Shown here one piece after another: positions 43,130 to 53,899 of a stretch of 64,000 nt of DNA. Position 1 is the first letter of the stretch; each line of letters begins with the position of its first letter. The notes beneath the pieces are model-generated. The model ran no database searches, was not told the origin of the DNA, and saw only the letters and a list, made by a program, of their open reading frames with translations. The translations under genes were made by a program, and so were the position numbers. Source of the DNA: Schizophyllum amplum (Eukaryota > Basidiomycota > Agaricomycetes > Agaricales > Schizophyllaceae); contig VDMD01000001.1 in the NCBI GenBank assembly GCA_007026445.1, positions 1,860,001-1,924,000 on the forward strand. Reading direction: 5' to 3'.

Positions 43130-44637
43130 GTCCACCGTCGATGGAAAGATATGTGTGTAGTATGCGTTCTCCGTGTCCCCTCTGTATATGATTGTATGAT
43201 TGATTTCTCAACTACTTCAGGCCTGAAATATGCCCAGTGAAAATACTTAAAAGTGACGAGGTGCATGCTGCTCCGACTGAAAAACCGGTGACGACGACAA
43301 TAGCGCAATGAAGTCTGTCGTTAACCTTCTGCCACCGACTCACCAGTCGAAACGGATGCCCATTCTCCCGACAACGAGGTGATCTTTGCGAGAGCGCGGT
43401 CATGGGGTCGTAACGCAGGAGGTAAGAAGTCGGCCCGGCGTCTGCTGAGCGCTGAGCGCTGAGCGCCTGGAGCTTCTCGGGTATCACTGGCGATAGTGGG
43501 AGCGGCTTCTACTACGCTGCAGCCTATACATACACTGCATGAGTCGAAGCTGGTACATGACAATGGAAGTTCGCGGATCCGTTGCAGGCCCAGCCTCTGG
43601 CTCCCTGGTGACTGGCAGCGGCGTGCGAGGAGACTTGAACTTGAGAAATGAGAAGGAGGTGTGAGCACTGTGTAAGAAAGAGTGCCGCTGAGAACGTCTC
43701 GAGGGAGTAGGCGCGCCACTGCGCACTTCAAATCTTGGCGTCGTCAGTTGACGCCTAGGCTTTAACTGCCACATGCATGAGGAGCGAGGGTTCTCGACAC
43801 CTCAACAAGGAGCGGGCGAGGAAGAAAGGAAAATTGGGCGTAGACGCGGATGGACAAGGTAGGGGGCAACCTGGGGGCAACTGAGAGAGAGGAGCAGGAT
43901 GTTGTGACGGCGCCGTGACGATTGTTGGCAGTTGTACAACAAGTTGTTCAGAGTCTTTTATGTTCGTCTCCTGCCATGTCATCGTCAGCTATAATACTGT
44001 GCATGCTCCTGCGAACATCCTGATCTTATTGCCTTCTGTTGTCGCTTCATGTAACGTTGCTGGAGCCAAGAAAGTCAATCGAGGCAGTGTGCCCCAAGTG
44101 TGCCCACTGTTCTTCAACGCCCACAGCCCTTGATCACAGAAGGTGTGTTTTCGATGTCGTCTCTGGGCCTCAGATGAGTCCAAGATGAGTCTGCCATGAT
44201 CTGACGAAACAGAAGCTTACAGGGAGCTTCTTTCCGATTCGGCGTATGCTTTGGATTCCCTTTGCTCAGAGTCGTCACCTGCAACGGACTCACGGAGCCT
44301 GGACGCCTGACTCTTTATGCGCACGATTCAGTTCATTCCCTCGATGTTGCGAACAGTTCACCTGCGAACTCTACGCCACCAATATCGTGTAGACGAAGGC
44401 CTGACCTGGAGTGGTCTACTGGTAGAAGAACTTCGGAGGCGTTGACTTACGGTCGTGCCGCGCATCCGCACGGCTTCCCGAATCTCACGAGGCTTCCTAA
44501 CGACGCTTACGGTACTCAAATTTGCTCGACTACTCCGCCCTTCCGACCCTGAGAAGAGCACGATTTAGGGTTCTTAGCTCGATCCTCATATAAAGCGAGG
44601 CTCTCTCCCATCTCCCACATCCATCTATTGCTCCGCG
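43130..44637. other. intergenic, promoter region of aldehyde dehydrogenase
   Basis: 1.5 kb without a supported gene; the short minus-strand ORFs lack splice or domain support. TATAAAG at 44589-44595 lies 49 bp before the ALDH start. Confidence 0.5.
44589..44595 (+). promoter_or_regulatory. TATA box (TATAAAG) of aldehyde dehydrogenase
   Basis: 49 bp upstream of the ATG at 44638, with a CT-rich leader between. This implies a very short 5' leader. Confidence 0.6.
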
Positions 44638-46445
44638 ATGACCACATACGTTCATCAATTCGACACGCTTGCTTACAAAGGCAAGGTGAACTTCCCCACT
44701 GGTGTCTTCATCGACGGCGAATTCATCGATGGGGCGCATAAGACGACCATCGAGTGCGTTGCGTACATCGTTTTATCTCCTTCACTGATCTTTCTTCAGA
44801 GTCATCAATCCGACCAACGGCCAGCTCATCACCAAGGTCTCTGAGGCGACTGCGGCGGACGTCGACACCGCCGTACATGCTGCCGAGAAGGCGTTCGCAA
44901 CCACCTGGGGCCTGAACGCAGCGGGGGCGCGTCGTGCGGAGCTGTTGTGGAAGCTTGGACAGCTGATGGAGACGAACCTTGAAGAGCTTGCGGCGATCGA
45001 GGCGCTCGACAACGGCAAGACCTTTAACTGGGCGAAGCTCGTCGATGTTGCCTTTGCGACGCAAACGATCAAGTACTACGCTGGATGGGCAGACAAGATT
45101 CAAGGAAAGGTTATCGAGGTAGGGGTATATGCTCGATTTGGTCCCAGCAGAGGCTGATCATCCTCCTCCAGACCGACGAATCGAAGCTCACGTACACGCG
45201 CCACGAACCCATCGGGGTCGTTGGGCAAATTATCCCATGGAACTTTCCGCTACTGATGATGGCGTGGAAAATTGGTCCTGCGCTTGCTACAGGGAACACG
45301 ATTGTGCTGAAGGTACGCTCATATTCCCAGTGTCTGTTGAGCGCACCAATCAAGCGCATAGCTAGCCCTCCGAGTTCACGCCGCTCACGGCCCTGCGCAT
45401 GGGCTCGCTCATCCGCGAGGCGGGCTTTCCTCCAGGCGTCGTCAACATCCTTGTTGGGTACGGAAGCACTGTCGGCGCAGCCATTGCCGCGCACATGGAC
45501 ATCCACAAGGTGAATGTTCCACATATACTGTGCGCCCAGCATTAACCCTCTGCAGATCGCGTTCACCGGCAGCACACTTGTTGGTCGTAAGATAATGGAG
45601 ACGGCGGCGAAGACAAATCTGAAGACCGTCACACTCGAGCTCGGCGGTAAAAGCCCGAATATCATCTTCGACGACGCGGACATCGACCAGGCAGTGAACT
45701 GGGCCGCGCATGGCATATTGTAAGATTATTCATTCCCTGATCCCCAGGCAATAAATAAGTGCTTATACCCTCAACAGCTGGAACCAGGGCCAGGCGTGCT
45801 CAGCAGGTTCGCGTATCTATATCCAGGAAGGCGTCTACGACAAGTTCCTTGCCGCCTTCACCGCACGCGCCAAGGCTATCAAGGTCGGTGACCCCTTCGG
45901 CGTGGACACAGACCAGGGCCCGCAAGTCTCTCAGCAGCAGTACGACCGCGTTATGTCTTACATCGACTCCGGCCGGCAGGAAGGCGCGACGTGTCACGCC
46001 GGGGGAAAGCGTGTCGGCACCGCGGGCTACTTCATCGAGCCGACCATCTTCACGGACTGTAAGGCGGACATGACCATCGTGCGCGAGGAGATCTTTGGGC
46101 CCGTCGCGGTGATAGTAAAGTTCAAGGACGAAGACGACGTAGTGCGGCAGGCGAACGACTCGGTCTACGGGCTTGCAGCCGCGGTATTCTCGAAGGATAT
46201 CACGCGCGCGCTGGAGACGGCGCATCGGCTGCAGGCGGGGACGACGTGGGTAAACTGCGTGAACCAGCTGCACGCGCAAGTTCCATTTGGCGGATTCAAG
46301 CAGTCGGGTATCGGGCGCGAGCTGGGCGAGTATGCCCTTGCAAAGTGAGTTTGTGCTTTTGATGTGTAACAGACGTATGCTGACGAGACTCTCCAGCTAC
46401 ACAAACACGAAGGCTGTGCATGTCAACTTGCGCCATACGATGTAA
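44638..46445 (+). CDS. aldehyde dehydrogenase (NAD(P)+-dependent, class 1/2 type)
   Basis: The 499-residue enzyme comes from exons 44638-44753, 44800-45118, 45172-45312, 45366-45509, 45556-45719, 45778-46344 and 46397-46445. It oxidises aldehydes to carboxylic acids. By my count the oxyanion Asn (PWNFP) is residue 169, the general base Glu (TLELGGKSP) is 268 and the catalytic Cys ([11 protein letters not shown]) is 302, exactly the canonical ALDH numbering. The end [22 protein letters not shown] is typical. No mitochondrial presequence is evident (starts [11 protein letters not shown]), so it is probably cytosolic. Likely roles are acetate formation and detoxification. It has a strong TATA box just upstream. 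Confidence 0.95.
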
Positions 46446-47150
46446 GGAGCAGAGCGAACTACTTGCATCGACGGGCGCGTATGTTCTGAAGTATCACGAT
46501 ATACAATAATGCAATACGCCCGCGCAACTCTAAGTACCAAAGAAGACATGACGAGCACATAATGCGCTGTCGGGCAACTGAACTTCAATACTTATGTGAC
46601 CATGTATCACACGCGTCTGGAAACAACTTGATATCCCGGTCCGCCAAACGGTCCACAAGACATCTGCTACCGCTCGGCGATTCCGAAGGGTATGTACAGT
46701 ACAGCATACTTACGATGAAAACTATCTGACTCAATAAGGGGACTGCGATTCGAACGTTCCCTTACGACTCAAGTACCCATGGTACCGGTCACCAGGCTAC
46801 ACACTACCCAAGGAGATCACTCATCTATCCAGCGGCACACGAAGTCAAGGTCGGTCGCACAGATCTTCTACTAGTCAAGACAGATCATGATCAATATTTT
46901 AGTATAATACATTATTTGCACCAGGCAAGGCAAAGCAGAGTCTAGGACCGTACCAGGCTGCGAGCCGACACGTACCAAGGGCGACCAAAACTGAGATACA
47001 AAGACACTACCACCCAAAAATCGACGTTATACTGAATCCGGAGTCGAGCGAGTAGCCACGCGTGTAGCGCCCACACCCATCTAACGTTCAAGCCCGCGCT
47101 ATGGATGAAAGCTCGAAATGGTATATATGAACGCGCGCTGTGGCCGTCAC
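46446..47150. other. intergenic, no gene seen
   Basis: 3' flanks of two convergent genes; AT-rich around 46890-46915. Confidence 0.5.
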
Positions 47151-48342
47151 TCAAATGGTGCGCTGATGAATCTCGGATCAGCCCTCGGCCATAGGTAAAG
47201 AGGTGAGTGACACGCCAACATACCTGGAGCATCGTCCATTCAACGACGGCTTTTCGCGAGCGCTTCTGCAGCACTTCCCTGCAGCCGTCGCACGGCACTC
47301 CCGCCGCGAGTGCATTCACAGTGCTCTCGATCGTGCTGGCAGGCAAGTCTTTGGGATTGTCAGCATGGCCCGCGAGGATATTCGTTACACGGGAATGGTC
47401 GCCGTACCTGGTCGTGACTCCGAGACGAGATACGCGGCTGTGAGCTGCCACGCACGCACAATCTTCCTTTGCTCCGCAAAGTTACAGTCCGGCAACTCTG
47501 TATGCGGGTAAGGAGCCTGCGCGAGTATATCCTTGAGCGCGTCGATGCGTCGCTGGTGCAGCAGGAAGAAACGCTTGAGGTAGACAGGACCCATCGCCTC
47601 CGCATCTTCGTCTGTTATCCTGGATAGCTGCATTGACAGCAGGTGCGGCGACACGGCGACCGCGATCTCGTCCAGCTCGCGGCGGGCGGCGGCGGCATAG
47701 ACCGTCAGCGGAGCGAGGGGCGCGCGCGTAACCAATGCGTTGTAGAACGCGCGACCTCGCACAGCATAGTGCGCGGGTGAAAGGCCGTATGCGGGCACGC
47801 GATCAAGCGCCGCAACGAGTGTAGGTAGCGATGGTGTGAACCGGTCGGGGCACATGTCGTGCGCGGCGTGTAGGATGAGGTTGAGTATTTCCGCTGTGTC
47901 AGACGTGCGGGAGAGTGGCAGGCCATCTAGAGAGTGTTCCAACGCGGGAAGAAGGCCGCCAAAGCCATTTGTGGATATCCTGGCGAGCAAGGTGCGACTG
48001 ACATAGAAGTGCACGTGATCCGCGGAGGCAATGACTGTGTCGGGGACCGCGCCGCCATAGTACGCGTCTTTCGTAAAAGCTGTCGATACGCTATAGACTG
48101 GTGCAGTCGGCAGTGTGGGGAAAGCTTGGGAGTGACCGAACTGTGCTTGCGGAGAACCCTGTGCAGCGAAAGATTAGACAAAAATTTCGGCGACGTGGCA
48201 GGCGTACCTCTGGGCTCGGTGTTGGCAAGCATCCAGCAGGCTCTACATCCCAGTAGGCGACTGAGTTCAGAAAGTTTTCATCGAAAGCAACGTCCTCCTC
48301 CGTGAGCTGGTCGAAAGTGACAGGATGTGGGGAGGTGAACAT
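47151..48342 (-). CDS. BTB-like protein of a mushroom-specific family
   Basis: The 340-residue product comes from exons 48342-48208, 48158-47408, 47348-47224 and a 12-nt last exon 47162-47151 encoding RTI and stop. A BTB-like N-terminal part contains PDTVIASADHVHFYVSRTLLA and SNGFGGLLP-type wording (here TNGFGGLLPALE). Helical repeats follow, with ALDRVPAYGLSP, AARRELDEIAVAVSPHLL and MGPVYLKRFFLLHQRRIDALKDIL, and a C-terminal CDGCREVL motif. Agaricomycete genomes carry many such genes; BTB domains mediate dimerisation and cullin-3 binding, but the role here is unknown. The terminal exon is inferred from a perfect GTATGT...TTCATCAG intron. Confidence 0.72.
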
Positions 48343-49077
48343 GGTAAGTACGAGTGATTTACGGTTGAAACGTTGATCTACCGATGTTCTTATGAGGGAA
48401 AATTAGGTCATGATATTGCCATGACGTATGGACCGGACCGACGCGCCAGTGCCATTGAGTCTAATAGTGAGTCGGTATTGGGCTAATCGCTGTGGCGGGA
48501 GGGGTGGTTGGGGAGTAATGGCATCGCACGGACAAGCAGGTGATGAGTACTTGAGTCTCTAAAGATACAATAGAAGTTCGAGTAGGCAAACCACGTAGCT
48601 GATAAGAACTCCATCGGAAGGGAGCTGAGGAAGAGCCTTGGTGACGAGCTGACAGTGACAGGCAAATGCATTTGAAGACGCAGTACAGCTATGAGGAGGT
48701 AAGACGACAGGGAATTGGGAAGCAGAACATAATCTCAACCGTATGGACGAGGGAAAGATATCGGAAAAGCAACATAGAAATAGGAGGGGCAGGGCAGGTA
48801 TCCGGGGCGGCAAATATCATGAACTTGGCAGCATAGCGGTCGTAACTCTTTGGCGTGCCAGTGTATAGGAGGAGCTATATGTGAAGCGATATATATACTA
48901 ACACAAGAACGTAGAAGTTCAGGAAAAGCAAGAACAGACCCTAGATTCAGACTAGATAACGAAACGGAAAGATGATTCGTGACTGGTGACGGAGACATTG
49001 CCGGCGAGATTAGGTGAGGAGAAGAGACGGAGGGATCGCGATATTCGCCATGAAGTCTGAGATGGAGAGATGGATGT
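48343..49077. other. intergenic, no gene seen
   Basis: 735 bp between two minus-strand genes: 3' flank of RAD21 and promoter of the BTB-like gene. Confidence 0.5.
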
Positions 49078-51517
49078 TCAAAGACCCAGTGCAGCACCGA
49101 TAGACCTAGCGGCAGAGGCACGCGACGTCGGCACGGCGGAGCCCACACGTGAGGGAGCAACTGACCCTCTGCGTGAAGGAGTAGCCGAGCCCATGCGTGA
49201 CGGTACAGCGGAGCCTCTGCGCGAGGGGGCAGCAGAGCCCATCCTTGACTCCATCCCCGTCAACTCGCTCTCACTGGGAGCCGCCGAGCCGCGTCTCTCT
49301 CGGCGTTCCTCCTGCTCTGTCTGCCGCTCCCACAGTTTCTCCTTCGCCCACACCTCGATATTCTCGAAAGGTGCTTCCTGTGTCACGCGCACGCAATCCC
49401 GTGTGGCAAGCACGAGCAGCTCGAAGAAAAACGCAGCCGCCGCCCGGCGAGACGCCTTTTGCGCCATGCGATTGAAGCTGAGCACGTCTGCATCTGCGTC
49501 CGCTTCACCCTCCGTGGGGCGCAGCTCCCGCCGGATGACAGTGAGAGCCTTGCCCGTGTTCCTGCTGTACGCCTTATCCCGGCCATCATCCTCTCTTTGC
49601 TCCTGACTCTGCGTCCGTCCGTCGAACGCCGCAATCGGGCACGACGCATCCGCGAAAGTCTCACCCTCTTCCTCAAATTGGAATGCAGGGGTAGAGAATC
49701 GACTGTGCTCGGAGGGCGCCATGGATCCACGCTGGGAGGCATGGGGCAGGGCGGCATCATCGGCAGCCGGTAGCTCCGGCAGCTCGAGCTGGAAGTCGTC
49801 GAGCGGCAGGGACTGGTCGCCAAAGTCGAACGGTACGTCGCCCCCGTCGGGAAGGCCGAAGCTGGGTGCGGCGCTCGCTTCGCGGCGGCCCTGCTCTACC
49901 TCCTCCTCCTCAGCCGCGGTGCGCGCGCGCTTGCTGAGTGGTCGCCCGCCCTCGGCACCACGTCCACGCTTTGCGCCTGTCACAGGCATCAAGAACATGT
50001 CCGCGAGGGCGGCGGGAAGTCCGGGCGGCGCGGCGGAGAGGAAGGTGCCGTCAGGCGTCACCTTCGTTGGCATGAAGTGCGCGAGCGGGTCGTCGTGTAC
50101 TTCGAGCAGGCGCATCATGAGCGTCGAGCGCGGGAGGAAGTGCTGTTCAGTGAGAATGTCGCTGACGTCGACGTCGTTCTGCGCGCCGAAGCCGGCATTG
50201 CGTCCACGACCGGTCTTCGCGCCAGGCCCGCCCTCAAGCTCGGTGACGGAGTCAATGATTTGCTTCTTCTCCCGGGGTTTGCGTGCTTGCTTTTTGGCGA
50301 CGGGGGTGGTGGGGTCTTCGGCGGGGAGGTCGTCTTGTGCGGGAGGGGTTGGGGGGATGTCGCTGAGGGGGGACGCTGATGGAAGTTAATACATGGTTAG
50401 CGGGTGTGTAGAAACACACTCACATGCTCGCGAGGAGCCTCGCGTCTGTCCGGGCGTCTTCTCCTGGTCATCGATGGGTAACATAGGCTGGTCGTCGAAG
50501 CCCACACCGAGGTCACCGAGGTCGACGGTGCCCAAGTCGGGCATGTCCATGTCCACGTCCATCATGTCGCCGCCAAAGGGGTGTTCGGAGGGGTCGCGTG
50601 AACGACTGCGTTGGGACAAGAGATCACCGTCACGGCCACCGGCGAAGCGAGAGTCCATGGACAGACGAGATGGGGCCATGCTGTCCCTACGGCCAACACC
50701 AACGCTGCCGTCCATGCTCATGCTGTCCTCCTCGTTCCGGCCTTGTTCACCGCCGAACTCATCACCCCAGTCGATGCCAAGGTCGACGTCAAAGTCCTGC
50801 GAGCCTATGCCGTCTGAGGGGCCGATATCAAGGTTCATGGGGTCGCTGAAATCCATGAGATTATCGGTGCGGAGAGTTATGTCGTCTATGCGGGCTTGGT
50901 GTTGACCCGACGCGACTAGGGGCTGTACTTCAAAGTCCTCGTCCCTATTCGGAATGAGCATTGGTGATCACTAGGTACATTATACGCGCACCAATTGAAG
51001 TCGGGTAGGATAGCGTCGAGGTCGATGCCGTTCCCCTGAAGCGTGATCGCATTCTTGTTGACTGTAAGTTCGCCTTCAGTCATGTCGACAACACCAGGGC
51101 GGAAGGCCTATAGGGAGTATGTGAGCAAGCTGTCGTAGCTGAGCAGATGCGAGCACACCATCTTGATCTTGAGCAACGCTTCATTGCAGTCGTCTAGGAG
51201 GTACTTGGCCTTCCTGCTGTATATACGGACGACACCGAGCAGGAGCTGGCCACTGAGGCGCAGTGCCATAACCTCGATCTCCTGGCCCATAATGGCGTCT
51301 GGGGTGGCATTGAGAGGGGGGAAGAGAATGGCGGGTATGCCACGCACCGACGGACTCGCCGATGTCGGTCTGCAGTGTCTGGGTCTTGGAGAGCTTGCGC
51401 TCCATGTGCGCTGCGAGCCATACTTTGCCGAGCGGCCCGCGACGCGACAGTATAGCTTCAGAGTAGAACTGCGGGCGGTCAGCAGGAGGGGGCGCGCTGG
51501 GCGGGTCGGCGTACCAT
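49078..51517 (-). CDS. RAD21: cohesin kleisin subunit RAD21/SCC1
   Basis: The 732-residue protein comes from exons 51517-51515, 51468-51348, 51298-51159, 51107-50992, 50944-50424 and 50375-49078. The first coding exon is the ATG alone, followed by a 46-nt intron (GTACGC...CCGCAG). The N-terminal kleisin domain reads [20 protein letters not shown], then [23 protein letters not shown] and AFRPGVVD, clearly RAD21 rather than REC8. An acidic, disordered middle has DDITLRTDN and [12 protein letters not shown] winged-helix C-domain lies at about 577-655 ([20 protein letters not shown]). It links the SMC1 and SMC3 heads in the cohesin ring. Beyond the winged helix is an unusual tail (about 656-732) of [19 protein letters not shown] repeats. 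Confidence 0.93.
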
Positions 51518-51881
51518 GGCAGGGGGAGACGCGCGCGTCGCGTTCACGCGTGACGGTGACGGTGCAGGACAAGAGAGCAACCATTTCGGGACCGGCGATC
51601 AAAGCAAACTGTTTGTCGACGCCACCGGAACCAAACACGGGCCTTCCTGAAATTCAATTGCTGTAAATTTTGAATTTGAGCAGGCAGGGTGCATCACACC
51701 CTGCACCGTAAACTGGCTAGGCGTCCTGTCCTGAACAATAGTATATGAACGCAGAGTCGTTCAGACTCGTCACGCCTGACGAATCTGCCACTCGACCGTG
51801 ATCTTACAGTCCATTCTGAAGTATGCGAGAGTGGTGTATCAGTATGCTAAGTGAGTACGACCTGTCTAGTCAAGTCTACTG
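51518..51881. other. intergenic, RAD21 promoter side
   Basis: 364 bp between the RAD21 start and the PPR stop; no gene seen. Confidence 0.5.
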
Positions 51882-53641
51882 TCAAGGATCTCTGGAAGGT
51901 GGCAACTCATGACCCTGTCCATCCACGTGCTGCGCTTCGCCCGCTCCCCCTGCTCTCCTCATGAGCGCGCCCACCTCACCCATCAGCCCCTGCGACACGA
52001 CCATCTTCCGCTTCCGCATCTCTTCAAGCGCAATCTCGTACCGCGTATCCCCCGCGCCCGCGCACTTGCGCACGATCGCCTCGTACAGCGACGCTGGCGG
52101 CACGTACCCTGCCGCCTCCATCTCGTTCAGGTAGAAGAACGCGTCGTCGTACTCGGGCTGCGTGAGACAGAGTCGTACCATACGATCGTACGTCCCGCGC
52201 GCGACTGGGACGCCTGCCGCCTTCACGTCCGCAAGGAGCGCGTCGCCCAGCTGCCGGTGCTGCGCGGCGACACACGCGTCGAGAAGTATATTGAAGGTAT
52301 CGGTGTCGGGCGTAAGGTTGTATGTCGGGAGGCTCTTGTACGCGCCGAGCGCGCGCTGCAGGTCGCTGTGGTGCGCCGCGGCGAGGATGATGGTGTTGAG
52401 CGCTGCGATGGACAGCTGGCTTGCGCTGTGTAACTCGTCCACGGTTGCCCACGCGCTGTCAATCGCATCGATATCCGGTAGGCAGTGGGCGGCGACAGCC
52501 TCAAGGGAGGAGAGCGGCGGCTCCAAGTTGAAGTTAGGTAGGCTATGGAGGAACGTGAAGGCGTCGCGTAGGTTGCCGCCTGCGCCAAAGGCCTCGATGA
52601 CGGGCGCGATGTGCTTGTGCGACAGTGTTATCCCAGCGCTGGCAATAGTCGTGAGGGGCTGGGAAATGGCAAACTCGGCCTGGCCGTGTCGCGCGGCCAC
52701 GGCAAGCACTGCAAGGCAGAGGCCCTCGTCTGGGATGACGCCGTATTCGACCACCGCTTTGTTCCAACACCGAACGGTATGGTCCATCTGCATGTCATCA
52801 TTAGCATCGACGAGGAAATGAATGCAAAGCACTCACGCAGCCCTCTATAGCTGCAGCACCAAGGCACTCCATCCACGACTGGGGGCTCATCGGGCGGATA
52901 GAAAAGCCCTCAAACCAGTCGACGACGTCCAGAGCAAGATTGACATATCCCTTCTCACACAGAAGGGTGACGACAGCCTCCGCGGCCGGCAGTTCTGGCT
53001 CGAGGCCGTCCTCACGGACATTGTACAGGGTTTCGAGCGCCAGCTCGACATTCCCGGCACTCGCGAACTGCTGGATGGCACCTGTCCATATCGCTGCGTC
53101 TGGGCGAACGCCGTGCTTGTCCATCTCGTCCAAGGTCTTCCAGAACTCCGCCGAGGACAGTCTGTTCGCGTTCTGTTGCGCATGTCAGCATGTTAGGCGA
53201 TGCGGGAAACGGCAGACGCACGCGGGCCATTTCATGGAAGAACGCAAGGTCGGGCTTGAGGCCAACATGCTCCATGTCCTCCAGCAGCGCAAGAGTCTCG
53301 CGATAGAGTCCCCTGGTAGCAAAGGTGCGCGCGAGGGTGAGGTAGGTGGTGTAGTCGGGGGGAACGCCAGCGCGCTTCATATCAGCGGCGATGGAGAGTG
53401 CACCAGCGGCGTCTTTGCGGATGAGATAGTCCTGCAGTGTGAGGTTATAGCGCGCTTGCGTCGTGCCTCCCGGTGCCTGCTGCGATTCCTTCGGCGTCGT
53501 GTCGAACGACCATGGCTGGTTCTTCAGCGACGACGCTGAAGTCGGTTGGGTTGCGGAGGATGCAAGCCGGAGGAAGGGCAAGCAGGTCCGAGGGGAGGGG
53601 CGGGCTCTCCGAAGGCACAGGCGCGTCGAGGAGGACAGCAT
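51882..53641 (-). CDS. pentatricopeptide-repeat (PPR) protein, probably mitochondrial
   Basis: The 553-residue protein comes from exons 53641-53222, 53172-52837 and 52787-51882. The N-terminus MLSSSTRLCLRRARPSPRTC is rich in Arg and Ser with no acidic residue, a typical mitochondrial presequence. PPR units are visible: DAAGALSIAADMKRAGVPPD, YRETLALLEDMEHVGLKPD, SAEFWKTLDEMDKHGVRPD, VELALETLYNVREDGLEPE, DLQRALGAYKSLPTYNLTPD, DTFNILLDACVAA and GDALLADVKAAGVPV. PPR proteins bind organellar RNA and affect its processing or translation; the target is unknown. The start at 53641 is the first ATG in frame. It lies between RAD21 and MSH2 on the same strand, with its own promoter space. Confidence 0.85.
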
Positions 53642-53899
53642 AGCGCGCGTCGGCGTCGGCGGCGACAACGACGGCGCTAATTTTCAGACGCGGAGACTTC
53701 CGGGAAGTCGGGCCGGCCATTTAGGTTGCGGCGAGCCGCCGCGATACCACCCTGTCCTCGGATACTAACGCCGTAAGGGGGGAGGGAAAATTAGAAGCTA
53801 CTATTATACAGTACAATACGAAGCACCAGAAAGGTGTCTAGCAACAAGCAAGACATTGGCGACAAGAAAAAAGGATAGCAGAGCAGTCTAAGTTGAATA

